Shown one piece after another: positions 1 to 9,774 of a DNA stretch of 64,000 nucleotides. The stretch is from Micropterix aruncella (Eukaryota; Arthropoda; Insecta; Lepidoptera; Micropterigidae). Made by a program: the position numbers and the translations under genes. Every line of letters starts with the position of its first letter. The stretch's first letter is position 1. The notes below the pieces were generated by a model, which saw nothing but the letters and a program-made list of their open reading frames with translations, had not been told where the DNA came from and searched no databases. The stretch is from contig OX155962.1 in NCBI GenBank assembly GCA_944548615.1, positions 446,670 to 510,669 on the forward strand, written 5' to 3'.

Positions 1-12
1 ATTTGATTTGGT

Positions 13-315
13 GACTCTCTAGACGATCAAGCAAGCTTTGCGTCGCGGGCAGGGAGGGGATCGTAAACCGCAGGAAATATGCAAATATTTTTTTGTAATA
101 TTTACCAAAAATACCTAATTTTGTAGTATATACCAGGGAGTCACGTTAATAAGACGTAATTGGTTGATGAATGATTGACTCCCTGGTATATAACTACATA
201 ATTAGCCATTTTACGTAAATATTTTTAAAAAATATTTGCATATTTCCTGCGGTTTACGATCCCCTCCCAGCCCAGGACGCGATGGTTGACAAGCATGCTT
301 GATCGTCTAGAGAGC
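13..315. repeat. Foldback (long imperfect palindrome)
   Basis: The left arm (13-95) reads CTCTCTAGACGATCAAGC onward. Its reverse complement returns at 231-315. Weaker pairing continues through the centre, where a second nested inverted repeat lies (about 131-143 against 176-190, core CCAGGGAGTCA). The whole piece could fold into a hairpin of about 300 bp, as foldback MITEs do. I see no coding sequence and no clear target duplication. Confidence 0.8.
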
Positions 316-575
316 CCCTTATTCAAACGCCATGGAAACTCCACTTCGTTTTCAGCCAGCTGTGAAATACGCAGTTTGATTCGATTTTTGACGGCAAAAA
401 TGAATCTGCCAAAAATGGTGAATATGTCATGTTTGTGCGAATGATTCGTCGTTGGCGAACAATGAAGGCGAGAAAAAGTCCACGATAATGAGCGTATCGG
501 ACGACTAACGACATCCCGGCAAACAGACGTCATTGCCGTTGTGCGTGAGGACCAGGTCATTCACTAAACAATTTA

Positions 576-690
576 CGCTCAAATCAAATCAAATCAAATC
601 AATATGTTTTTATTCACAATAGAATTTGTAAAAAAATGCTTTGTTACGTCAAAATATGAAATACAATTTATGGTTTATATTATAGATAAT
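576..690 (-). mobile_element. LINE 3' end with (ATTTG)n tail
   Basis: Read on the minus strand, the sequence ends in AATAAAAACATATTGATTTG followed by several ATTTG units, the usual 3' terminus of a LINE with a short tandem tail. Only non-coding 3' sequence is present, so the copy is strongly 5'-truncated. The upstream limit near 690 is approximate. Confidence 0.5.
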
Positions 691-915
691 TTTACTACGT
701 ATCTTTTCGAATTACTAACTACTTCAAATATTAGGCTTCTATTTCGATTATTTATATTTATAGTTTGACAATCTAGTAGTTAATTCTTGACTACCTATGT
801 ATGTTCAGGTAAGAGTAGTAACGAAACTTACTACCTAACCCAATTATTTTGACACGTCCAAGAGCGGTCTTTAGCCGTGAATTGGACACGACGAAAATGT
901 AATGTAATGTAATGT
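690..915 (+). repeat. Dispersed LINE 3' UTR copy, (AATGT)n tail
   Basis: About 225 bp that recur almost base for base at 59976-60200. Both copies end in GGACACGACGAAAATG followed by repeats of TAATG, which is a LINE-like 3' tail. Neither copy carries coding sequence. They are interpreted as independent 5'-truncated insertions of one LINE family. Confidence 0.75.
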
Positions 916-1176
916 CATTTAGATTACATTTCAAATTCTTTAGAGATACTGGATAGGTACATTATATAATCATGATGTAATGTAATATTTAACAATAGAA
1001 ATATTTTAAAACAATTTAAAATATAGGTAGGTACAGTTAGAATTTAAAATCGTCATAAAATTAAAAATATCATTATTAACAACAATAGTCAAAAAGAAAA
1101 AAATAAAAAAAAACAATATAGGTACCTCTACATTTTCAATAAAATAAGAAAAGAATATTAAATCTCGATTTTATAA

Positions 1177-1830
1177 TCATTCCAAAAAAAAATCAATATC
1201 ATTTATAAAATCTACTACTTTGTAATAAGCCTTCTTACATAGAATATCTTTAATTTTACTTCTAAACTGAGTGTCTGATAGACCCTGTATGACCTCTGGA
1301 ATTTTATTATGAAACCGTACACAGTTTCTAATGAACATGTAATTAGCTTTATTTTTTTTAACCTAACAATTCTGTAACAAATTTATTGTAACAGCTGTAT
1401 GTTTCCTTAAAAATAATAATGAAAAAAAAAAAAAAAAAAAAAAAAAACATTTGCTTAGCTTACTTAGTCTAAATTTTGTCACTATATATTTATTATTATT
1501 TCTAGTGTTGTATTTGTAATTGTCACAGTTTTTTGAGTAATGAAATATATTTTTTCGTGCATGCATAATGTTTTCAAATATGTATTGACTAGGTACAGTA
1601 AGAATGTTAATTTGTTTGAATAATTCTCTTAGGGAATCACGTCTGCGCAAGTTGTATATGGCTCTAATCGCCCGTTTTAGTAGAATAAAGATTGAGGGCA
1701 TACTTGCAGCTTGTCCCCACAGTAAGATGCCGTAAGACATAAAACTGTGGAAATAAGAGAAATATACTAGCTCGTCGAAATCATGACTGCACTGGCACAA
1801 GATATGGAAACTAGTCGGACACATCTTTAC
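1177..1830 (-). pseudogene. Jockey/CR1-type reverse transcriptase C-terminus, interrupted
   Basis: The minus strand encodes the end of a LINE reverse transcriptase. From about 1830 down to 1448 the residues include the thumb-side segment FMSYGILLWG, then RAIRAIYNL, NTRNNN and RLSKLSK. A poly(A)-tailed insertion (about 1362-1447) breaks the frame. The protein resumes at about 1330 with RNCVRFHNKIPE and ends at a stop at 1177-1179. The same C-terminus is seen in the fragment at 46713-47320, including the YYK motif near the end. No catalytic YADD box remains. This is a dead, 5'-truncated copy of a Jockey/CR1-type (possibly Daphne-clade) LINE; the clade is a guess. Confidence 0.75.
1362..1447 (+). 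mobile_element. Short poly(A)-tailed LINE 3' end
   Basis: An 85-bp insertion ending in CAGCTGTATGTTTCC, a short spacer and about 25 A residues. A near-identical 3' end lies at about 52150-52218 (AGCTGTATGTTTCCTCAATA). It splits the minus-strand RT fragment. The surrounding sequence is too A/T-rich to define a target duplication. Confidence 0.6.
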
Positions 1831-2195
1831 AATTTGGCGGCAGATTGGTATGAGAAGGGAATTTAAAAACTGTTGCCAAGGTACCGGAAATGCTTGGAAA
1901 GGAATTGACATTATGTTGAAATTGTGAAATAGTATACATATTTTAAATAAATATTTAATATAAGATAAGGTAAATAAATATTTTTTGTAATTTTGTAATT
2001 ATACATTTTGTTTTTTTTCCTTAGTAAAGGAAGCTTACTTTTTGAACACCCCTCGTATTATCTCTTATTCCAAAGTGTTTTAATTAATTTGTAACAAAAT
2101 AGACCGTTTTCAAAACACCCAATCCATTTGATAATTTACATGAAGTCTAACAGTCGATATTCTTTAAAAACAAAACTGCTTCCTCTTAACATATG

Positions 2196-2352
2196 GGAGG
2201 TGTCACTTACAGCGAACGAACCCATCATCCCAGGGAGTTATGACGGCGTCGGGCCATTCTATCTGCCTTTGCGGACAAATACAATCCACATTCAAGCTAC
2301 GCTAACAGCCCGTAATAGTCCAACGCCTTACCACCAGGCACTGGGAAAAGGA
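2196..2352 (-). repeat. Family G repeat, partial
   Basis: A diverged fragment of the GC-rich family G (see the full copies at 15039-15692 and 59233-59879). It carries the terminal part GTGTCACTTACAGCGAACGA through the CCAACGCCTTACC block. The strand follows the orientation in which family G ends in GGGCTCGCCCGTTGTAG. Confidence 0.6.
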
Positions 2353-2362
2353 CCAACTAGAG

Positions 2363-3010
2363 CTATTAACTACAACGGGCGAACCCGTCACCTCAGGAAA
2401 TTTTAACGATATTAGATCGTTCTGTCTCCCGTGAAGTGAGCGCAGAAGACTTGGAACGAAAAACAATCCACTGTCTAGTTACGCCACTTACTCGTCAAAG
2501 GCCAATGCCTTATGGTGAAGCACCGGGAAAGGTACACAGTTGTCAGCCTCGCCCCCTGACTACCAGGATATGTCAGTCTGGAATTAACCTTCAGGATACC
2601 TCCTGCCTCCTGACTGGTTACAGGATCGAGGTCGCTTGCGCGCTCCTCTTACTTATGAAGCGGTGATACGATGTCTACCAAATCTATCGTGGATCACGGC
2701 ATCCTTTGCCCGGCTTATTCACCCGGGATCGGGTGGCCGAATAGTCGTTTCAGGAACAGTTAACAACTACCTCCGCTCTATAGGAAACGTTACTGTTTCC
2801 AGACTCACTCGGCTTGAAGTCAGAATGCACAATTGATTGGCTGACGCCGCACGGTACGCAAACCGTCCAGGAGTGCCCGAAGGTTGACTGCTAGGGGATA
2901 CAGACCCACAGGCCAGCGTTTTACTCTGGCTCTCACTTCTGCGGATGGGTGTTGACCAGTGCGTTTGACCGACCCTACAACTGAGTCTTAGTGACCAAAC
3001 TGCAACATTA
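2363..3010 (-). repeat. Family G repeat, near full length
   Basis: About 645 bp matching the whole of family G, from ACTACAACGGGCGAACCCGT at the left to CCAAACTGCAACATTAGG at the right. It directly follows another fragment and is followed by a third copy at 3033, so this is a tandem cluster. Small open frames in it are not conserved between copies and are not counted as genes. Confidence 0.7.
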
Positions 3011-3032
3011 GGTCTAGAATATTTGACAACTA

Positions 3033-3480
3033 GGGTTGTCGACTACAGCGGGCGAGCCCGTCACCTCAGGAAGTTTTAACTATTAGTCGTTCTATCTCCA
3101 TGGAGTGAGCGCAGAAGACTTGAGGACAAAACAGTCCACCATCCAGCTACACCACAAGCCCGTAAGAGGCCAACGCCTTAACCAGGAGATAGCCAGGAGT
3201 GTTACCCGGCGGGCTTACACTCACGCCCTTACTTCCAATTGTGACCAGATTACTCCAGTCTCTCGATTGATTACGAGTTCGAGGTCGCTTGCGCGGTCCT
3301 CTCCCTTACGAAGCGGTGAAACGGTGTATACCGAATCTATCGCGAACCACAGCGCCCTTTGCCCGGCTGTTCACCCAGTATCGGATGGCCGATGGTCATT
3401 TCAAGAGTAGTCGCCGTAAGGTCCGCAACCACACCCGCTCTATAGGAAACAGTACTGCTTCCAGACCCCCCCGACTGTTA
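3033..3480 (-). repeat. Family G repeat, truncated
   Basis: A good match to family G from GTCGACTACAGCGGGCGAG to CCGACTGTTAG. It stops where an unrelated 3'-end-like sequence begins at about 3483, which may be an insertion. Confidence 0.7.
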
Positions 3481-3482
3481 GT

Positions 3483-3782
3483 TGGATTCGACGGCTACTT
3501 CCAGCCCGAAGTGCCCGTCTTTGTGTCCGTCTCTTTACCGCCCCGAGGGGCGTTTCGTTCTTTGCAGGATCCAGGGATTCCTCCCCCCCGTGGCTGCTCC
3601 GAGACCTGCCCACGGACCGTGCGCCTCCACCATTATCGTTTCTGGAGCGTCCTCTACCCCGCTTACCGGCCCTAAACTTATGATATTTGTTGTTTTTTTT
3701 TTCTTTTGTGAATATGGTAAATTCAGTATTATTTTTGTAAATTTTCTTTTGTAAATACCTTTTATTATAAATAAATGGATTC
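3483..3782 (+). mobile_element. Probable LINE 3' end inserted beside family G
   Basis: A GC-rich stretch passes into an AT-rich 3' end (TTTTATTATAAATAAA) with no long open frame. TGGATTC occurs at both ends (3483-3489 and 3776-3782), a possible 7-bp target duplication. It resembles a truncated LINE 3' UTR. The family is not recognised. Confidence 0.4.
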
Positions 3783-3849
3783 TCGGGGCGGTACGTGGGG
3801 GGGTGGTTTACCCTATTTCACCCCCTGCGCGTTCTACCCTTCTGGTATC

Positions 3850-4030
3850 TCGTTCTACCATACTGGCTATCTCGCGGTAAAGGCGTTGGCTTCTTGCGGG
3901 CTGTGACGTAGCTGGACGTTGGATTTGTTTTGTCCAAAGTCTTCTACGTTCACTGCAGGGCGACAGAACAAGAAAATCGTTAAAACGTCCTGTGGTGACG
4001 GGCTCGCCCGTTGTAGTTGACACCGCAAGT
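3850..4030 (+). repeat. Family G 3' fragment
   Basis: Plus-orientation copy of the last 180 bp of family G: CTATCTCGCGGTAAAGGCG, then GTCCAAAGTCTTCTACG, and the terminal hairpin motif ACGGGCTCGCCCGTTGTAG. The missing 5' part fits 5' truncation during retrotransposition. Confidence 0.65.
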
Positions 4031-4045
4031 TGTTAGTCAGAGCTA

Positions 4046-4640
4046 TTGGGAACTAACGGGCCCATGATGAGTTGGCCACGATGACCCATGTGTTCAGGGT
4101 CGGTCACACTCACGGGTGAACACCCATCCGATGGCCTCCACGTACGGAGTGCGAACCTGGGTAGGACACTGGGTCAACCAGTCTCCCCTGGGAATCAAAC
4201 CTCTGGCGCTCCTGGACGGTCTGCGCACCGAGCCGCGCAAGCCAATCGATTGTGCTCTCCGACTAACAGTCGGGGGAGTCTGGGAAATGTATTGTTTCCT
4301 ATAAAGCGGGGGTGGTTGTGTACCTTATGGCGACTGCTCTTGAATTGACCATTGGCCATCCGATCCTGGGTGAACAGCCGGGCAAAGGACGCCTTGGTCC
4401 GCGATAGATTCGGTTTACTCCGTTTCACCGATTCATAAGGGAGAGGACCGCGCAAGCGACCTCGAACTCGGAACCAATCGAGAGACCGGAGAAATCTGGT
4501 CACAATTGGTAGTTAGGGCGCGAGTGCCGCCCGCCAGGTAACATACCTGGCTACTCGCGGTAAGGCGTTGGCTTCTAACGGGTTGTGGCGTAGCTAGACG
4601 TCGGATTTGTTATGTCCAAAGTCTTCTACGCTCACTGCAC
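4046..4640 (+). repeat. Family G repeat, missing its 3' end
   Basis: Starts AACTAACGGGCCCATGATG, like the full copy at 59233, and runs to GTCTTCTACGCTCACTGCAC. There the sequence switches abruptly to an inverted family G fragment (4643-4868). The last 110 bp or so of the family are absent. Confidence 0.75.
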
Positions 4641-4642
4641 GG

Positions 4643-4868
4643 GGCACAGTCGATTGGCTCACGCCGCACGGTGCGCAGACCGTCCAGGAGCGCCAGAAGG
4701 TTGATTCCCAGGGGAAACTGACCATAAGGACAGAGTCCTACCCAGGCTCGCACTTCATACGTGGAGGCCGTCGGATAGGTGTTGACCCGTGAGTGTGACC
4801 AACCCTGAACAGAATGGGTCTTCGTGGCCAACTCAGCAGGGGCCTATTAACTCCCAGAATATTTGACA
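4643..4868 (-). repeat. Family G 5' fragment, inverted
   Basis: Inverted relative to 4046-4640. It reads CACAGTCGATTGGCTCACGC to GGCCAACTCAGCAGGGGCC on the plus strand, the complement of the 5' end of family G. Together the two pieces give a composite with inverted ends of about 220 bp. Confidence 0.7.
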
Positions 4869-5525
4869 GCTCGAAAGGGGTCCCGAAAAGTGCAAAGGGG
4901 ACCCTCGAGATTTCGACGGCCTAAGGGACTCTACATGGGTTAATCCGGGACTGCGGATTTATTGCTCTTGTATTTTCATCATTTTGGCATCATTGCTATG
5001 TATTTAATAGGATCTCGTGAAGAATATGCTTGTTCGTTTGGCCATTTTTATATCCTTTGATACCCAGTCATCCAGCCGCCAATTCAAGCACATATATTAT
5101 ATCTCAAAAGAAAATAAAAACAATGAAGGTAATGGCGATTCTATTAAGTTAGAGTTGAGCTACAAGTCTAGGAAGGTAATTTAATTTATTTTTTCTTTCT
5201 GTGATGTAATTGAAGGACGCGACGCGGGCGCTCTGTTGGGCTTTGGGAGGCTTGGGCTATTTTGTGGATATGTCAGTGCGAAATGAAATTCCACGACCCG
5301 CCGAGGAGTGACAACGCTCTAGAGAATTAATGGGGGCGACCCGGAGTTGCTTCCCCGTCGCCTTTAATTGAGTCAAGGAATAGAAGGGAAACTGCCCCGC
5401 CGGAGGCCGGATAACAGAAACACAGCTTAATAATTACTACAGTTGATCGGTGCCACTGTCTCGCTGTACTCTCCATTTGCCTGTGTTAAGGTTGTCAGGT
5501 AGCGAGCGGTTACGTGCAGCTTCGG
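4869..5525. other. Unannotated stretch
   Basis: No gene seen. 5215-5410 is noticeably more GC-rich and holds an imperfect inverted repeat (AATTAATGGGGGCGAC against GTCGCCTTTAATT, 5327-5371). It looks like single-copy host DNA. Confidence 0.3.
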
Positions 5526-5529
5526 GCAT

Positions 5530-5728
5530 ATGATACACTGTGTATTCGGATCGGTCCAACTCACGATTCAGCTCCTATTCAGTAGGCTCCTCGTGTGGAA
5601 GACTACCCCGGGTAGGACTCTCACGTCTCAGGCCTCACGGCTGGTGGATCGGTTTTACCTGGGGGATTGCCTCCCGGCGCTACTGGACGGTTTGCGCACG
5701 GTGCGGTGACAGCCAATCGGTACGTTCA
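5530..5728 (+). repeat. Family G 5' fragment, diverged
   Basis: Corresponds to the first 200 bp of family G (TCGGATCGGTCCAACTCACG to TTGCGCACGGTGCGGTGAC) with many substitutions. It abuts the CAT-repeat tail at 5731. Confidence 0.5.
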
Positions 5729-5730
5729 CT

Positions 5731-6083
5731 CATCATCATCATCATCATCATCAATTATTCATTCCATAAAAGCATTTCACAATACTGAGGAACATGTCAA
5801 ATTTCACAATCATAATTTACCGGATGATAAAACCGCTTTGATTAATTAAAAGGAAAAGAAAATAATTGTAATCAGAGGTGATTACTTGAAAATAGTCAAA
5901 TTTACAAAATAATCAATAATCAAACAATAAATAATAATCAATACAATGAAAAAGAAAAATTCTGAAACATGCGTAATTAAAAACAATGTCAATAAAATCT
6001 AAAACTTAGTGCGAAAGTATAGTCATAATATGGTTATTTATAATCAAGCAATTGTGGACGCAATATCATAAAAGTCGTCCAGT
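5731..6083 (-). mobile_element. 3' part of an older LINE split by the 6097-11746 insertion
   Basis: CATCATCAT... at 5731-5752 is a (TGA)n tail on the minus strand. Adjacent to the insertion site, the minus strand reads HALYKLDDFYDI, a typical end of a Jockey-type reverse transcriptase. The rest of this protein end lies on the other side of the insertion at 11782-12012. Confidence 0.55.
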
Positions 6084-6096
6084 TTGTAAAGGGCAT
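6084..6096. repeat. Target-site duplication (13 bp), 3' side of LINE 1
   Basis: TTGTAAAGGGCAT, identical to 11747-11759. It marks the boundary of the LINE on the minus strand. Confidence 0.9.
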
Positions 6097-6154
6097 AGTT
6101 AGTTAGTTAGTTAGTTATACTGGGCGTTCCTCCGCAAGTCGACATCCAGTGTGC

Positions 6155-8866
6155 CTATTTTGCGTGTAACGGGGGTTCCTCTACGAAAGCCAGCAGGGCT
6201 TTCAGGTTTCCTGCTGCCTCGCGCAGGGTGCCTGGAGTCCCAAGGTGTTTTGTCCTGTATACTTCTACCTGTTTACAATCTAGCAGAATGTGTTTTGTGG
6301 TTTCTTCCGCCTCCATGCATACTCTGCACATAGGGCTATTCGTTCCGCCCATGTTGAAGAGGTGTTTGTTTAGTGTGTTGTGTCCTGTTATCAGTCCCAC
6401 TAGTTTGCGTAGTTGGGGCCTTTTTGTCCTTAGAAGTGTTTTGGTAAGTTTGTGGTTGTATTCCACTACTATTTCTTTGGTTTGTCTGCAGGTGTCTATC
6501 TCTTTCCAGTGTGTTTGATGTAGTTGTTTGTAGTGGTTGTCAAGTTGGTTGTTTATGTGCGAGTAGGGTAGGGGCACGATAGGTTCGGGTCCGTATGCCG
6601 GTGTGTCTGAGCCCTTACGGGCTAGTTCATCCGCAGCATCGTTTCCTCTTGAGTTACTGTGTCCCTTGATCCATTTCAGTGTCACCTTATTGCCTTTTCC
6701 GCATACCTCGAGGAGGCTTTGGTGGCATTCGTATATGAGCCCAGATGTAAATCTATCGCTTCCCAGTGCCTGTAGCACTGACCTGCTGTCCGATAGAATA
6801 CATATGTTTTCGTGTTTTAGCTGCCGCTGTTTCACTGCGTTGCAAGCTTCTATTATTCCCATACATTCTGCTTGGAATACTGTGTTGTGTGCTCCGAGTG
6901 GTTTGGAGATGTGTATATTTAGGTCTTCCGAGAAGACACCACATCCTGTACCTTTGTTGGTTTTTGATCCATCTGTGTAGATTCTTAGGTCCGTTTGATT
7001 CAGTGCTTCTTTTGAGTCTTCTGTTAATGATATGGCATATTCTTTCCAGAAGATCATAGTTTTGGGTATTCTGTCGATTGCCGCATCCAGCATTGGAAAG
7101 CTTGACAGTATATTATCATATATATTCGTGTGCGGTGTTTTATATTTGGTCCATAAGTTTAGATTCTTTAGACGAGTAGCCGTTGCGGCTGCTTCTTTTT
7201 GTATATGTAAGTGTAGTGGTAGAAGCCCTAGCATGATTTCCAGCGCCGCTGTCGGAGTTGTTCTCATGCAGCCGGTCGCTGCTATACATGCTAGCCTTTG
7301 CACTTTCTGTAATTTGTTGATTGCAGTAGTAAGTTGGGTGCGGGGCCACCATACTACAGCTCCGTAGCTTATCATTGGTATTATTATCATTTTGTACAGC
7401 CACAGTATAATGTGTGGGGCTAGTCCCCATTTCTTGCCCACCATTCTTCGGCATTGCCAGAAGGCGACTGTTGCTTTGTTTAGTTTGTTTTCTAGGTGTT
7501 TATTCCAGTTTAGTTTTTCGTCCAAAGTTATTCCTAGGTACTTTACTTCTTTAGAGAGCGTTAGTCTGGATCCAAACAAGGTTGGCATTTTGTATGTACA
7601 CAATTTCCGTTTATGTGTGAAGAGAATGGTGTCGGTCTTTTTTGGATTTACCGATAGGTCATTCTCCTTGCACCATTTCTCTACTATTTTCAAAGCTGTT
7701 TGTGTAAGGTCGCACAATGTGCTTGTTACTAGTCCGTTGATCATTATTACTAGATCATCTGCATATCCTATTGTTAGGAAATGATTGTTGTTTAGTTTTG
7801 TTATCAGGTCGTTTACTACCAGGTTCCATAGAAGTGGCGAGAGTACACCTCCTTGTGGGCATCCTCTCATCACGAGCGCCTGGTGATTTTGGTTTTCAGA
7901 TAGCCTGATGATTCTCTTTCTTAGCATGTTCATTATCCATTCTGTAATCAATGGTTCGGTTTGATGTCTGTTTAGAGCTTGTTGAATGCTACTGAAATTT
8001 GTCTTGTCGAACGCTCCTTCTATGTCGATGAAGGTGCCTAGGCAGGAGTTTTTCCTTGCTAGTGCAGTTTCTATGTTGTTTACAACGGCATGCAGTGCTG
8101 AATCTGTCGATTTGCCTTGTGTGTATGCGTGTTGGTTCGGGTGAATACCTATGTTTTTAAGTGCTGTATCCTTCAGTTCTCTGTCACATAGTCTTTCTAG
8201 TGTTTTTAGCATGAAGGAGGTAAGGCTAATGGGTCTGAAAGATTTCGGGTCTGTGTAATCAGTTTTCCCTGGTTTTGGTAGAAAGATCACCTTTACTTCT
8301 CTCCATTTCTGTGGAATGTATCTAAAGGCGATGCAGCTACATAGTATGCTTGCTAGTTGTTCGATAAGTTTGTCTCCTCCCCATTTTAGGAGGGCTGGGT
8401 ATATTCCATCTAGTCCTGGTGATTTGAAGTTGTTGAAACTGTTCGTTGCCCAGGCTGTTTTGGTCCGTTCCGTTATATGCTCCGCTATCTTCCACTCGTT
8501 TTCGGTCGGATGATAGTTTTCTGTTTGTACGTCCCATTCTTGTTTGTCAACTACTCTGCAACCTGGGAAGTGCGTTTCCACCAGTAGACTTTCGGTCTCA
8601 GCCGGGTTACTAGTGGTGCTGTTGTCTTTCCTTCTCAGAGTGCCCAGTAATTGTTTTGGTTGATCGGCCATGATCTTCCTTGTTCTATTTGCTTGGGTAA
8701 TTGTGGATATATTGTCGCAGAAGTTCCTCCATGAGGCTGATCTTCTGTGTCTTATTCTCTTTTTGTATTCTGATTTGGTTGTTTTGTATTTGTCCCAGTC
8801 TTCATCAGATTTTGTGTTCGTAGCTCTGTTTAGCTGTTTCCTCATTTTTTTTCTTAGGCGTTCCAA
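6155..8866 (-). CDS. LINE ORF2: reverse transcriptase, RNase H, zinc finger
   Basis: This frame copies element RNA into DNA at the nicked target. Visible landmarks: conserved IDIEGAFDK near residue 279, CPQGGVLSPLLW near 335, the catalytic YADDL box near 367, EVKYLGITLDEKLNW in the thumb-side region, RNase H motifs (YTDGSK near 628, LSDSRSV near 690, DELARKGS near 745) and a C-terminal CRVCMEAEETTKHILLDC finger near 845. The first methionine is arbitrary: coding continues upstream in the same frame to about 9028 (KSLTKNIIDCYENTCPLS is readable), where a one-base indel separates it from the endonuclease frame. About 900 codons run without a stop, so the copy is young or under little decay. Confidence 0.95.
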   Translation of the reverse strand: MERLRKKMRKQLNRATNTKSDEDWDKYKTTKSEYKKRIRHRRSASWRNFCDNISTITQANRTRKIMADQPKQLLGTLRRKDNSTTSNPAETESLLVETHFPGCRVVDKQEWDVQTENYHPTENEWKIAEHITERTKTAWATNSFNNFKSPGLDGIYPALLKWGGDKLIEQLASILCSCIAFRYIPQKWREVKVIFLPKPGKTDYTDPKSFRPISLTSFMLKTLERLCDRELKDTALKNIGIHPNQHAYTQGKSTDSALHAVVNNIETALARKNSCLGTFIDIEGAFDKTNFSSIQQALNRHQTEPLITEWIMNMLRKRIIRLSENQNHQALVMRGCPQGGVLSPLLWNLVVNDLITKLNNNHFLTIGYADDLVIMINGLVTSTLCDLTQTALKIVEKWCKENDLSVNPKKTDTILFTHKRKLCTYKMPTLFGSRLTLSKEVKYLGITLDEKLNWNKHLENKLNKATVAFWQCRRMVGKKWGLAPHIILWLYKMIIIPMISYGAVVWWPRTQLTTAINKLQKVQRLACIAATGCMRTTPTAALEIMLGLLPLHLHIQKEAAATATRLKNLNLWTKYKTPHTNIYDNILSSFPMLDAAIDRIPKTMIFWKEYAISLTEDSKEALNQTDLRIYTDGSKTNKGTGCGVFSEDLNIHISKPLGAHNTVFQAECMGIIEACNAVKQRQLKHENICILSDSRSVLQALGSDRFTSGLIYECHQSLLEVCGKGNKVTLKWIKGHSNSRGNDAADELARKGSDTPAYGPEPIVPLPYSHINNQLDNHYKQLHQTHWKEIDTCRQTKEIVVEYNHKLTKTLLRTKRPQLRKLVGLITGHNTLNKHLFNMGGTNSPMCRVCMEAEETTKHILLDCKQVEVYRTKHLGTPGTLREAAGNLKALLAFVEEPPLHAK

Positions 8867-9027
8867 CTCTGGACCCCACCAGCTACTGTTATTGCATTTT
8901 CCAGTAGTTGATGGTGTCGATAGTGGGCATGTGTTTTCGTAGCAGTCAATTATGTTTTTTGTGAGTGACTTTACCTGTTCCTCTAACTCTACTGTGTTGT
9001 TTGGTCTGTGTGTTTTTGTGTTGCTTT

Positions 9028-9774
9028 CTATTTTACCTTATACGCCTTGATGTCGGTGCGTCTTGGATTTCTTCTGGGTGTAGGTGTTTGTGTATCTGCT
9101 GTCAGATCATACCGAATCCATCTGTGGTCGGAGCACGATAGTTCATCCGACACCTGCCAGTTGGACACGTGTTGAGCTGCCAGTCCTGTGCTTAAGGTAA
9201 TGTCAATTATAGTGTTACATCTACGAGTGACAAAAGTTGGTTTTGATCCTGTGTTAAGTATGTCTAGGTTGGTTGTCATAAGGTATTCAACAAAATCGTT
9301 ACCTCTGTTGTTGTTTGTTTCCATTCCCCATAGGTTGTGGTGGCCATTGCAGTCCGCAGATATGACCAGTTCGAGCCCTGCACGTTCACAGTAACGTACG
9401 AGGTTGTTCATTTCCGTAGGAGGTGGTTCGTCTTCTGCCGCCATGTAGACGGACGCGAGAACTATCTCCGGCAGTCTTGAGTTTTGTGTTGTTAGTAATT
9501 TTATAGCACACACGTCTCTGGAAACGAATTCAGTTAGTGGTTGTGCCATTATGTTTCGGGATATGTATATACAGGTTCTAGGTTTGCTTTGTGTATTATA
9601 GAATATATTACCTCCGGTGTTGTTGAGTCCGTTTATGCGTGTGTTTCTGATCCACGGCTCTTGGATCAGGGCTATAGCGGTTGGGTTAACCTCCAGCCAT
9701 TTCCGAAGTTGAGCCGTTGCAGATTCGCTGTGCTGGAGGTTAACCTGGAGGACCTTACAGAGGGAAGGAAGCAT
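9028..9774 (-). CDS. LINE ORF2 N-terminus: AP-type endonuclease
   Basis: The endonuclease nicks genomic DNA to prime reverse transcription. It is recognisable from LQVNLQHSE at residue 9, QEPWIRN with the catalytic Glu near 38, ASVYMA, SADCNGHHNLWG near 137 and the terminal CSDHRWI (SDH triad) near 220. The start codon lies 20 bp inside the end of ORF1, a common arrangement for translational coupling in LINEs. The frame closes at 9028 through a frameshift and should fuse to the reverse transcriptase frame that follows. The domain itself looks complete. Confidence 0.93.
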   Translation of the reverse strand: MLPSLCKVLQVNLQHSESATAQLRKWLEVNPTAIALIQEPWIRNTRINGLNNTGGNIFYNTQSKPRTCIYISRNIMAQPLTEFVSRDVCAIKLLTTQNSRLPEIVLASVYMAAEDEPPPTEMNNLVRYCERAGLELVISADCNGHHNLWGMETNNNRGNDFVEYLMTTNLDILNTGSKPTFVTRRCNTIIDITLSTGLAAQHVSNWQVSDELSCSDHRWIRYDLTADTQTPTPRRNPRRTDIKAYKVK

